Source: Dendrosporobacter quercicolus (lineage in GTDB: Bacteria; Bacillota; Negativicutes; DSM-1736; Dendrosporobacteraceae). From it: DNA of 64,000 nucleotides. The notes below the pieces were generated by a model. It was not told the DNA's origin and did no database searches. It saw nothing but the letters and a program-made list of their open reading frames with translations. A program made the translations under genes and the position numbers. Of this stretch, positions 56,130 to 64,000 are shown one piece after another (the stretch's first letter is position 1; each line of letters starts with the position of its first letter). Location of the stretch: assembly GCF_900104455.1 (NCBI RefSeq), contig NZ_FNHB01000001.1, positions 372,001-436,000 on the forward strand, in the 5' to 3' direction.

Positions 56130-58313
56130 TTGCCTAAATTTCTATCAGAGCTGTCCCCCGAAGTAAAGTATGAATTGCTGGGTATCATTTTAACAACTGC
56201 CGGCATCATTGGCTTAGTCAGTTTATGGGGCTTTAACGCCGGCCCGGTAGGATTATTTATCGCTAAATTGCAAAAATATTTGTTTGGCATTGGCGCTCCA
56301 GTCGTGCCTTGTATCGTGATTGCAATTGGCTTGCGTTATATTGGCACCAGGGCTGCCATTGTTTATTCGCTAAAATTCTGGGGAATAGCAATGCTTTACA
56401 GCTTGCTTTTGGCCGTTTATCATCACTTTACCATTGCTCAGGGCAGTGAGATCCTTCCTGGAAGCTTAACCGCTGGCGGTGGCTTTACCGGCGGGTTTAT
56501 TCTTTTTGCCCTGAGAAAACTATTTGGTATGGATGGTTCGATTATTATCCTGCTGGCCCTGTCCATTTGTGCATTGATCATGACAACTACCTGGTCACTG
56601 GCGGTTGGTATGTTAAAAGCCAAACACCGGGCGGTGGAGAGCTTGCAGAATGCCCGGGAATCCATAGCTGCTACCTGCGAAAGCATGTTTGAGGAAGCAG
56701 AGGAAGATGAAGAGCTTGCCGTAAGACAACAGAAACAGCGCGCCCGTTTTTATAACCAGGAAAGTGACGGCGAAGCGGTATTGCCGGCCGTGGAATACGG
56801 CAATGCCGGCGAACCGCCGGAACCGCCGGCCGCCTCTCCAGGCAATGATACAGAGGTACCGGCTAACCATAATAGTACGTTGCCGCAGAATTACCGGCTT
56901 CCGTCGCTCGCGTTGTTAGGCAAGGCCGTAAAAATCAAGCACGCCAAAATTTCCAAAGAAATTTCCGAAAATGCGCGGTTATTGGAAGAAACGCTGGAAA
57001 ACTTTCATGTTCGCGCCAAAATTATTAATACCTGCAATGGTCCTTCGGTTACCCGTTATGAACTGGAACCGGCGCCCGGAGTTAAAGTCAGCAAAATTGT
57101 CAATTTAGCTGATGACATTGCGCTTAAACTTGCGTCGACCGGCGTTAGAATCGAAGCGCCCATTCCCGGCAAAGCGGCCATTGGCATTGAGGTTCCCAAT
57201 AAGGAAGTCTCCGGTGTACAGCTTAGGGAGGTTCTGGAAAGCGAAGCTTTCCAGGAGGCTTCCTCCAAGCTTACCGTGGCTTTGGGCAAAGATATCGCCG
57301 GCAAGGCAATCACCGCCGATCTGGCTAAAATGCCTCACTTGCTGGTAGCAGGTGCGACAGGGTCAGGAAAAAGCGTTTGCATTAATACGTTAATTACCAG
57401 CATCCTGTTTAAAGCAACTCCGGAAGAAGTAAAATTTGTTCTGATTGATCCCAAGATGGTGGAGCTGTCAAATTATAACGGCATTCCCCATTTGATGGCC
57501 CCTGTGGTCACCGACGCCAAAAAAGCGGCGGCGGCGCTCAATTGGGCCGTCCAGGAGATGGAACGCCGTTATACCGTTTTTGCCACCGCCGGAGTACGCG
57601 ATATGGCCCGCTATAATCAAACCATCGAGGAACATAAGCTGCCGGCGGTTGTTGTTATCATTGACGAGCTGGCAGATCTGATGATGGTTGCTCCGGTTGA
57701 TGTCGAGGACGCGATTTGCCGCCTGGCGCAGAAGGCCCGGGCCGCCGGAATTCATCTGGTGCTGGCCACGCAGCGTCCTTCCGTTGACGTCATTACCGGT
57801 ACCATTAAAGCCAACGTCCCGTCCCGCATTTCCTTCGCCGTATCTTCGCAAATTGATTCAAGAACGATTCTGGACATGGCCGGGGCGGAAAAGCTGCTGG
57901 GCAAGGGTGATATGTTATATTACCCGGTCGGCGCTCCTAAACCGCTGCGGGTACAGGGTGCATTTGTCTCTGACCAGGAGGTTGAGCAACTGCTTGAATT
58001 TATTAAGAATCAGGCCCAGCCGGAATATAACGAAGAGGTGACGTTAGCCAATCCTGAGGAAGATTCCGGAAATTCCCAGGATCAGTTGAAATATGAGGAT
58101 GAATTGCTGGAAACGGCTGTCAACATGGTTCTGGAAACGGGGCAGGCTTCGGTCTCAATGCTGCAGCGCAAGTTTCGCATCGGGTATACCAGGGCCGCCC
58201 GGTTAATTGACACAATGGAAGAAATGAGAATTGTCGGTCCGAATATTGGCAGCAAAGCCAGGGAAATTTTGATGAACTCGGAACAGGTCAATCATCTTTA
58301 TTTTAAAAAATAG
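56130..58313 (+). CDS. ftsK: DNA translocase FtsK/SpoIIIE
   Basis: 727 aa. It pumps chromosomal DNA through the division or sporulation septum. Four hydrophobic segments in the first 165 residues anchor it; an acidic linker follows (about 185-255); the RecA-like motor has Walker [15 protein letters not shown] and Walker [14 protein letters not shown]; the C-terminal gamma winged helix ([21 protein letters not shown], about 665-727) reads DNA orientation sequences. TTG start at 56130 behind AGAGGTGG; the ATG at 56125 is out of frame. Confidence 0.96.
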   Translation: MPKFLSELSPEVKYELLGIILTTAGIIGLVSLWGFNAGPVGLFIAKLQKYLFGIGAPVVPCIVIAIGLRYIGTRAAIVYSLKFWGIAMLYSLLLAVYHHFTIAQGSEILPGSLTAGGGFTGGFILFALRKLFGMDGSIIILLALSICALIMTTTWSLAVGMLKAKHRAVESLQNARESIAATCESMFEEAEEDEELAVRQQKQRARFYNQESDGEAVLPAVEYGNAGEPPEPPAASPGNDTEVPANHNSTLPQNYRLPSLALLGKAVKIKHAKISKEISENARLLEETLENFHVRAKIINTCNGPSVTRYELEPAPGVKVSKIVNLADDIALKLASTGVRIEAPIPGKAAIGIEVPNKEVSGVQLREVLESEAFQEASSKLTVALGKDIAGKAITADLAKMPHLLVAGATGSGKSVCINTLITSILFKATPEEVKFVLIDPKMVELSNYNGIPHLMAPVVTDAKKAAAALNWAVQEMERRYTVFATAGVRDMARYNQTIEEHKLPAVVVIIDELADLMMVAPVDVEDAICRLAQKARAAGIHLVLATQRPSVDVITGTIKANVPSRISFAVSSQIDSRTILDMAGAEKLLGKGDMLYYPVGAPKPLRVQGAFVSDQEVEQLLEFIKNQAQPEYNEEVTLANPEEDSGNSQDQLKYEDELLETAVNMVLETGQASVSMLQRKFRIGYTRAARLIDTMEEMRIVGPNIGSKAREILMNSEQVNHLYFKK

Positions 58314-58421
58314 CTTATAACAGGAAAGGCTTCCTGGGTACAATAAGGGAAAATAGCAAATCTTTGACATATTTAAAAAGTCATGGCAGCGACGATTGAT
58401 GATGATAAGGGAGGTAGATTT

Positions 58422-59135
58422 ATGCAGACAGTGGGGGAAGTTCTACGGAACGAACGGGAAAAGCGCGAATTGTCGGTTAAAGATGTTGAAACTGCCACCA
58501 GTATCCGGGCTTTATATATAACGGCGATTGAAGAAGGCAATTACAAAATCGTTCCCGGTGAAGTGTATTTGAAAGGATTTATCCGAAATTACGCGAATTA
58601 TCTGGGCCTGAACGGCCCGGAGATGGTAGACTTATACCGGCGGCAACAAATACCGCCGGTTGCCGGCGCGGGTGACGCAGCAGCAAGCGCGACCACTGCC
58701 GCTCATGCCCCCGCTGCCGCAGGCAACCCCGCCAAATGGCTGTTAGCCGGAGCTGTTGCTGCAGTGATTGCCGGAGCCGCCTGGTGGGTTAGCTCCCAAT
58801 CCGCAGCGCCGCTGCCTGTTCCACCGCATTCGGAGCAAAAAGAGCCGGCAGCCCCGAATCAGTCGCCGCTGCCGGCGGTTACACCGCAGTCCAAGCCGGT
58901 TGAATTAACCATAAAGTACTCCGGTGACTGCTGGACGCAGGTGATCGCCGACGGAAAAGAAATTTATCAAGGCATTGCCCGTAACGGGGACAGCCTTTCC
59001 TGGGCTGCAACCCAAAGCCTGACCATTAAGCTTGGCAACGCCGGCAGCGTTGAAGCTACTTATAATGGCCAGCCGATAGGCAAGCTTGGCGATAGAGGAG
59101 AAGTCATTGTTAAAACCTTTACCGCTAAACCATAG
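58422..59135 (+). CDS. RodZ-like membrane protein with N-terminal HTH
   Basis: 237 aa. An N-terminal Cro/C1-type helix-turn-helix of the HTH_25 class (VGEVLRNEREKRELSVKDVE, about 3-70), an alanine-rich linker, a membrane segment (about 105-125, WLLAGAVAAVIAGAAWW), a P/S-rich stretch and a C-terminal DUF4115 domain (CWTQVIADGKEIYQG). This is the RodZ/YmfM layout, which links MreB to the membrane for cell shape. ATG 58422 follows AAGGGAGG. The location after ftsK agrees with Bacillus ymfM. Confidence 0.85.
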   Translation: MQTVGEVLRNEREKRELSVKDVETATSIRALYITAIEEGNYKIVPGEVYLKGFIRNYANYLGLNGPEMVDLYRRQQIPPVAGAGDAAASATTAAHAPAAAGNPAKWLLAGAVAAVIAGAAWWVSSQSAAPLPVPPHSEQKEPAAPNQSPLPAVTPQSKPVELTIKYSGDCWTQVIADGKEIYQGIARNGDSLSWAATQSLTIKLGNAGSVEATYNGQPIGKLGDRGEVIVKTFTAKP

Positions 59136-59195
59136 ATTCTTTACAATTAAATCATAGATTTGGATTTTACTGTTACAAGCAGGCAGGAGACAACC

Positions 59196-61067
59196 ATGAA
59201 GAAATTCTTACCTATCACGAAAGCAGATATGCAGGAGCGTGGCTGGCAGCAGCTTGATTTTTTACTGATCAGCGGCGATGCTTATGTTGACCATCCAAGT
59301 TTCGGACCGGCCATTATCAGCCGCCTTCTGGAAAAACAGGGCTTTAAGGTTGGCATTATTGCCCAGCCTGACTGGCGCTCGACGATTGATTTTAAAAAAT
59401 TGGGTAAGCCACGGCTGGGTGTGCTGGTGTCCGCCGGTAATTTAGACTCAATGTTGAATAAATTTACGGCAGCTAAAAAATTCCGCAGCAATGATGATTA
59501 CTCTCCCGGCGGACAGGCGGGCTGCCGGCCGGACCGGGCAACCATTGTGTATTGCAATCGCATCCGCGAATTATGGAAAAAGATTCCGTTAATTATTGGC
59601 GGTATTGAAGCCAGCCTTAGGCGTTTCGCTCATTATGATTATTGGTCAGACAGTGTGCGGCGTTCAATTCTGGCTGACAGCAAAGCCGATCTGCTGGTCT
59701 ATGGCATGGGTGAAAAGCAAATTACCGAAATCGCCGCCCAACTGGCTCAGTCAATAGCGGTGGCTGATATTTGCAATGTGCAGGGGACCTGTTACCGAAC
59801 GACTTCCCTGGACGGTCTGTGGGATTATATTGAGCTGCCTGATTATGAAAGCATCCATAACAACAAGACCAAATTTGCGGAAGCTTTCAAAATACAATAC
59901 CAGGAACAGGATCCAATTCGCGGCAAAACGCTGGTCCAACCCCATGGCGATGTTTATATTGTGCAAAACCCGCCCGCCTTGCCGCTGTCAAGCGTGGAAA
60001 TGGATGAGGTTTATGATTTGCCTTATCAGCGTACTTTTCATCCTGCTTATGCGCAGGCCGGCGGAGTCCCGGCAATTCAAGAGGTTAAATTCAGTTTGGT
60101 AAGTCATCGAGGCTGCTTCGGCGGCTGCTCGTTTTGCGCCATTGTTTCCCATCAGGGGCGGATCATTCAAAGCCGCAGTCAGGAATCGATTATTAATGAA
60201 GCGAAGGTGCTGATCAAACAGCCGGATTTTAAAGGGTATATTCACGATGTCGGCGGCCCGACCGCCAATTTCCGGCTGCCGGCCTGTAAATATCAAGCCG
60301 AGCGGGGCGCCTGCAAAGGCAAACATTGTCTGGCTCCGTCGCCCTGTAAAAACCTTGAGACCGACCATACCGATTATCTTTCCCTGCTTAGAGCACTGCG
60401 GGCCTTACCCGGGGTGAAAAAAGTATTCATTCGTTCAGGACTGCGTTACGATTATCTGGTGGCAGCCAAAGACGAAGCGTTTTTACAGGAACTATGTGAG
60501 CACCATATCAGCGGCCAGCTAAAAATCGCCCCTGAGCATATTTCGGCCAAAGTGCTCCGCTTAATGGGCAAGTCAGGTAAAGACGTGTATCTGAAATTTG
60601 TCAAAGCCTATCAGCAAATGAATAAGGCAATCGGTAAAGAACAATATCTGGTTCCTTATTTTATGTCCAGTCATCCCGGCGCCGGACTAAAAGAAGCAAT
60701 TGAGCTGGCCGAGTTTATCCGGGACCTTGATTACCGTCCTGAACAGGTTCAGGATTTTATTCCTACGCCCGGCAGTTTGTCCACCTGCATGTATTTTACC
60801 GGAATCAACCCTTTGACCAACGAGAAAGTCTATGTTGCGAAAGACCCGCTTGAAAAGAAAATGCAGCGCGCCCTGCTCCAATACCGCAACCCCAAGAACT
60901 ATCATCTGGTGTATGAAGCCTTAGTTAAGGCCAATCGTCAGGATTTAATCGGCTATGAGGCAAAATGTCTGATTCGTCCCCCCAGGCAAACGCCCGGTAT
61001 CCGGACAAAACCCAAGGTTCATACCAATTCTGCTCCGCGGCGCAAGCGTCCCCGCAAAACAGGCTGA
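59196..61067 (+). CDS. YgiQ-family radical SAM protein
   Basis: 623 aa, standard for YgiQ (UPF0313). The [4Fe-4S]-SAM motif CxxxCxxC is in [19 protein letters not shown] (about residue 307); the N-terminal part is cobalamin-binding-like ([20 protein letters not shown]). The C-terminal region has a basic tail ([20 protein letters not shown]). Substrate unknown. A B12-like fold would fit a cobalamin-making organism, but cofactor use is not proven. ATG 59196 with AGGAGA upstream. Confidence 0.9.
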   Translation: MKKFLPITKADMQERGWQQLDFLLISGDAYVDHPSFGPAIISRLLEKQGFKVGIIAQPDWRSTIDFKKLGKPRLGVLVSAGNLDSMLNKFTAAKKFRSNDDYSPGGQAGCRPDRATIVYCNRIRELWKKIPLIIGGIEASLRRFAHYDYWSDSVRRSILADSKADLLVYGMGEKQITEIAAQLAQSIAVADICNVQGTCYRTTSLDGLWDYIELPDYESIHNNKTKFAEAFKIQYQEQDPIRGKTLVQPHGDVYIVQNPPALPLSSVEMDEVYDLPYQRTFHPAYAQAGGVPAIQEVKFSLVSHRGCFGGCSFCAIVSHQGRIIQSRSQESIINEAKVLIKQPDFKGYIHDVGGPTANFRLPACKYQAERGACKGKHCLAPSPCKNLETDHTDYLSLLRALRALPGVKKVFIRSGLRYDYLVAAKDEAFLQELCEHHISGQLKIAPEHISAKVLRLMGKSGKDVYLKFVKAYQQMNKAIGKEQYLVPYFMSSHPGAGLKEAIELAEFIRDLDYRPEQVQDFIPTPGSLSTCMYFTGINPLTNEKVYVAKDPLEKKMQRALLQYRNPKNYHLVYEALVKANRQDLIGYEAKCLIRPPRQTPGIRTKPKVHTNSAPRRKRPRKTG

Positions 61068-61091
61068 TTGACGTATTGGCAGAACTTGTAC

Positions 61092-61120
61092 TTGCATAAC
61101 AAAAAAATAAATTGTATAGT
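61092..61120 (+). promoter_or_regulatory. Promoter of the solute-binding protein gene
   Basis: TTGCAT (61092-61097), 17-base spacer, TATAGT (61115-61120). Leader of about 30 bases ending in GCGGAGG. Confidence 0.65.
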
Positions 61121-61155
61121 AGTATGTGCTTATTTTTTTAGCGGAGGTAACCACG

Positions 61156-62190
61156 ATGCGTCGTTATCAGCCATTATTTTGGGTTGCTTTTATTGTCCTG
61201 TTCTTTGTTACCGCAGGCAGCACTTTTCTGTCCGGTTATGCGGATAAGCAGCATCCTGAGAGTATCAAGAATATTACCGTATATACAACGCTGCCGGTTG
61301 AGCAGGCCGCTGTTTTAGCCCAGGAATATGAAAAGGCCGCCAAAATCCGAATCAGTGTGGTTCCGCTTGCTGAGAATGATTTGCGCACCCGTATCCGTTT
61401 AGAGCAGAACAGCCCGCGCGCCGATGTCATTCTGGCCTCACGGGATCTCCTGGAAATCATCAAACAAGAGAATGCACTGGTCGCTCATACCTCTGAACAA
61501 ACCGATATTGTTCCTGAACGGTTCAAAGAAGAACATGGCCTTTGGACCGGCGTATGGTATGATCCGATGATTTTCGCCGCCAACACGGATTATATTAAGG
61601 GACTGTCCCACCTTCCCACAACCTGGGCGGATTTGGCGAAGGAAGAGCAGCTGCGTATTGGCATTACTGATTTTCTGGCTGCCGATGCTGCCGCCAACTT
61701 ATTGTATACCTTTGTTTCGGCCAATGGCGAAACAAAAACGCTTGATCTGTTACGTCAGCTTCATCCTAAAGTTGTTCAATATGCCAAATTTTTATCCACT
61801 CCGGTACGCATGGCCGGAATGGGTGAAGTCGATATTGCCGTTGCCGTCCAAAGTGAAACCATCAGATATGTTAAAGACGGTTTCCCGATTAATATCATCT
61901 ACCCGGAAGACGGCACCGCCTATTTTTTAACCGGTGCGGCAATTGTCACCGGGACAAACCATACGGCCGAAGCAAAGCAATTTATCGACTGGCTGCTGCA
62001 GGATACCGCCCAGGCGGTTCTGCAGCAAAACAAATTTTTCTTCGTTCCCGCCAATCAGTCAACGACTGCTTACAAAGCCTTTACCAATAAAAACATTAAG
62101 TTATTAGACCATAAACCCGTTCTTACTGGCGAGGAGAAACGGCTGATCCTGGATAAATGGGTGCAATACGTACGCCTGAATTCCAGGTAG
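61156..62190 (+). CDS. Extracellular solute-binding protein (iron/2-aminoethylphosphonate type)
   Basis: 344 aa. An N-terminal hydrophobic segment (about 5-28) without a lipobox cysteine acts as signal or anchor. The rest is a type 2 periplasmic-binding fold of the AfuA/FutA/PhnS group: ITVYTTLPVEQAAVLAQEYEKA, then ADVILASRD, WTGVWYDPMIFAANTDYIK, and PEDGTAYFLTGAAIVTGTNHTAEAKQFIDWLL. Ligand not assignable. No permease or ATPase gene is adjacent, so it is an orphan binding protein. ATG 61156. Confidence 0.85.
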   Translation: MRRYQPLFWVAFIVLFFVTAGSTFLSGYADKQHPESIKNITVYTTLPVEQAAVLAQEYEKAAKIRISVVPLAENDLRTRIRLEQNSPRADVILASRDLLEIIKQENALVAHTSEQTDIVPERFKEEHGLWTGVWYDPMIFAANTDYIKGLSHLPTTWADLAKEEQLRIGITDFLAADAAANLLYTFVSANGETKTLDLLRQLHPKVVQYAKFLSTPVRMAGMGEVDIAVAVQSETIRYVKDGFPINIIYPEDGTAYFLTGAAIVTGTNHTAEAKQFIDWLLQDTAQAVLQQNKFFFVPANQSTTAYKAFTNKNIKLLDHKPVLTGEEKRLILDKWVQYVRLNSR

Positions 62191-62221
62191 AAACAGCAAA
62201 CACACCCTAGGAGGAAACTGA

Positions 62222-63556
62222 ATGCTCAAAGCCGGATTTATCAGCCTTGGCTGTGCTAAAAATCTTGTAGATACCGAAGTAATGCTGGGGACCCTGGCCG
62301 CCAATGCTATTGAGATAACCGCCAATCCTGATCAGGCCGACGTAATCATTGTCAATACCTGCAGCTTTATTGATTCGGCCAAAGAAGAATCCATCAACGC
62401 CATCCTGCAGATGGCTGAGTACAAAAAACAGCACAATTGCCGGGCGCTTATCGTGGCGGGCTGCCTGGGACAGCGTTACCGGCAGGATTTACTGGAGGAA
62501 CTGCCTGAGGTTGACGCTATTATTGGTACAAATGCCTGGCATCGTATTATGGAAGCGGTAAACGCCGCTTTAGCCGGAGAGCGGGTATTAATTGTCGGCG
62601 ACACGGAAACCATTTATGATGAAACGATGCCCCGGATTGCTACCACGCCAACCTATACGTCTTATATTAAAGTTGCCGAGGGCTGTAACAACCGCTGTTC
62701 TTACTGCGTTATCCCCATGGTGCGCGGCAATTACCGCAGCCGCCCGGTTCAGTCAATTGTCGCCGAGGTGAAAAATCTCGCAGTACAGGGTATTAAGGAA
62801 ATCAATCTTATCGCCCAGGATACCACCAGTTACGGTTCCGATTTGTATGGAACGCCACGCTTGACTGAGTTGTTGAAAGAATTAGTGACCATTGACGGAG
62901 TCGAGTGGATTCGCTTATTGTATTGTTACCCAAAATATTTTAGTGATGAGTTGATCGAACTAATTGCAAATCAACCTAAAATATGTAAATATATAGATAT
63001 GCCGCTGCAACATGCCCATGATGATATCCTCAAGGCCATGTACCGCCGCGACAGCCGCCGGACAATAGAAGAACTGCTCAATAAACTGCGGTCGTCAATT
63101 CCCGGGGTTGCCATTCGCACTTCCTTCATCGTCGGTTTTCCCGGTGAAACCGAGGAACATTATCAGGCGCTGAAAGAATTTGTCAGGGAGCAGCGCTTTG
63201 ATAAGGTTGGAGTTTTTACTTATTCCCGTGAAGAAGATACGCCTGCTTTTGCCCTGGCCAATCAGGTTGATGATGATGTTAAGCAGCAGCGTTATCATGA
63301 TTTGATGGCGCTGCAGTGCCAGATATCAGAAGAGTTAAATCAGTCTCTGGAGGGCCGGACGTTTGAGATATTAGTTGAAGGACGCGATCCTGAGCAACCA
63401 AATCTTGCCTTTGGCCGGTCTTACCGGGAAGCACTGGATATTGACGGTCAGATTTTTATTGAAAATGACGCCGACAGCAAACCGGGCGAAATAATCCGGG
63501 CCAAAATCATCCAAGGCTTTACGTATGATTTATTGGCTGAAAAGGCAACCAGTTAA
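62222..63556 (+). CDS. rimO: Ribosomal protein S12 methylthiotransferase
   Basis: 444 aa. Radical SAM enzyme adding a methylthio group to the conserved aspartate of S12. The N-terminal MTTase domain has FISLGCAKNLVDTEVMLG, NTCSFIDSAKEES and VAGCLGQRY (three cluster cysteines); the radical SAM motif is CNNRCSYCVIPMVRG; a TRAM domain ends the protein. The opening ISLGCAKNLVD separates RimO from MiaB. ATG 62222 behind AGGAGG. Confidence 0.96.
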   Translation: MLKAGFISLGCAKNLVDTEVMLGTLAANAIEITANPDQADVIIVNTCSFIDSAKEESINAILQMAEYKKQHNCRALIVAGCLGQRYRQDLLEELPEVDAIIGTNAWHRIMEAVNAALAGERVLIVGDTETIYDETMPRIATTPTYTSYIKVAEGCNNRCSYCVIPMVRGNYRSRPVQSIVAEVKNLAVQGIKEINLIAQDTTSYGSDLYGTPRLTELLKELVTIDGVEWIRLLYCYPKYFSDELIELIANQPKICKYIDMPLQHAHDDILKAMYRRDSRRTIEELLNKLRSSIPGVAIRTSFIVGFPGETEEHYQALKEFVREQRFDKVGVFTYSREEDTPAFALANQVDDDVKQQRYHDLMALQCQISEELNQSLEGRTFEILVEGRDPEQPNLAFGRSYREALDIDGQIFIENDADSKPGEIIRAKIIQGFTYDLLAEKATS

Positions 63557-63565
63557 ATATTACTT

Positions 63566-63594
63566 TTGACAACAAGGTCTCACTAAAGTATTTA
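63566..63594 (+). promoter_or_regulatory. Promoter upstream of cinA
   Basis: TTGACA (63566-63571), 17-base spacer, TATTTA (63589-63594). It lies just after rimO and gives cinA a leader of about 170 bases. Confidence 0.65.
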
Positions 63595-63623
63595 TTCGAG
63601 TATATTACGGACAGTAGTTTATG

Positions 63624-63659
63624 AAAATAGTAGTGACAGGAGTTGTCCTGCTATTTTTT
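63624..63659 (+). terminator. Bulged hairpin with T run in the cinA leader (terminator or attenuator)
   Basis: AAAATAG (63624-63630) and CTATTTT (63651-63657), plus CAGGA/TCCTG (63637-63641, 63646-63650) around GTTG, with a 6-base bulge. A T run follows. It is about 25 bases after the expected start of transcription, so it may attenuate cinA, or it may terminate rimO. Confidence 0.5.
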
Positions 63660-63771
63660 ATTTGTCCGGGCCTTAAGAGGCTAAAGCTTCTGGCCGGCGC
63701 AGCCGGAATACATAAAAGGAGTTACAGAGCACCAGGCAATAGGATGCGAATACATAGCGGGAGGTTTACTG

Positions 63772-64000
63772 ATGATTGTAGAAATCTTAACAACCGGAAC
63801 GGAATTATTGCTCGGGCAAATTGTCAATACCAACGCCCCCTATCTGGCGCAGCAATTAAACAAGCTGGGCTTTGATGTATTGTACCAGACAACCATCGGG
63901 GATAACCGGGAACGAATGTCCAGCGTGCTCATCCAGGCTTTATCACGGGCTGACCTGGTCATTACTTCCGGCGGCCTTGGACCCACTCAGGGTGATATCA
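63772..64000 (+). CDS. cinA: CinA-family competence/damage-inducible protein (partial)
   Basis: The first 76 codons are in the window; the gene continues beyond it. MIVEILTTGTELLLGQIVNTNAPYLAQQL, then the nucleotide-binding TSGGLGPTQGDI, is the MoCF-like N-terminal domain of CinA, an ADP-ribose or NMN-processing enzyme. ATG 63772 behind GCGGGAGG. In the full protein a nicotinamide-mononucleotide amidase domain would follow. Confidence 0.93.
   Translation, partial: MIVEILTTGTELLLGQIVNTNAPYLAQQLNKLGFDVLYQTTIGDNRERMSSVLIQALSRADLVITSGGLGPTQGDI

Noticed and set aside
63621-63875. 84-codon frame starting MKIVVTGVVLLFFICP in the cinA leader
   Set aside because: The start looks like a signal peptide, but the frame lies over the hairpin, lacks a ribosome-binding site and runs into cinA in another frame.

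Overview
The window looks like the chromosome of a low-to-mid GC, didermic Firmicute of the Negativicutes (Sporomusa/Pelosinus-like). This is an inference. It rests on the anaerobic-type cobamide cluster, a PolC-type replicase, Firmicutes gene order (rimP-nusA-ylxR-ylxQ-infB-rbfA-nrnA-truB-ribF ... rpsO-pnp ... ylxY-mlpA ... ymxH ... asd-dapG-dapA-rnjA-tepA-ylzJ-ftsK), and a lysine riboswitch in front of dapB. No tRNA, rRNA, CRISPR array, transposase or phage gene was seen.

Layout. 1-9.3 kb: late cobalamin operon (cobJ end, cobK, cbiC, cbiA, cobU, cobQ, cbiB, cobS, pduX, cobD, cobC). It takes a precorrin to adenosylcobinamide, makes the aminopropanol-phosphate arm from threonine (PduX, CobD) and assembles the nucleotide loop. 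9.4-13.6 kb: an ArsC/Spx-like gene divergent from polC; this PolC has an uninterrupted PHP domain and no 3'-5' exonuclease. 13.6-21.9 kb: translation and RNA operon rimP to ribF, with a strong promoter and a hairpin leader. 22-26.8 kb: a lone membrane protein, then nadABC on the minus strand facing a divergent Nudix-type NrtR regulator across a 25-bp perfect inverted repeat. 26.9-29.5 kb: rpsO and pnp.

29.5-41.3 kb is an accessory block lying between pnp and ylxY, which are near neighbours in Bacillus. It holds sodA, a small membrane protein, a two-gene Kai module (a KaiB-PAS-GGDEF-EAL fusion followed by a two-domain KaiC), perR with a consensus promoter and an exact PerR box, katG, an AT-rich segment with a YcaQ/AlkX-like winged-helix protein, and a phzF gene lacking its 5' part. 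The Kai module is the most unusual item: it couples a clock-type KaiC ATPase to cyclic-di-GMP turnover through a covalently attached KaiB domain.

41.7-48.2 kb: ylxY, a secreted amidase, mlpA, dut, a 41-aa membrane protein hidden on the minus strand, a ferredoxin-nitroreductase fusion, ymxH and a YflT-like stress protein. 48.3-52.9 kb: L-box lysine riboswitch with terminator, then dapB, asd, dapG and dapA (aspartate to dihydrodipicolinate to tetrahydrodipicolinate). 53-64 kb: rnjA, tepA, ylzJ, ftsK, a RodZ-like protein, a YgiQ radical SAM protein, an orphan solute-binding protein, rimO and the start of cinA. Several intergenic regions carry a recurring stem-loop whose tip reads ATG(C)...(G)CAT and which mostly serves as a terminator.
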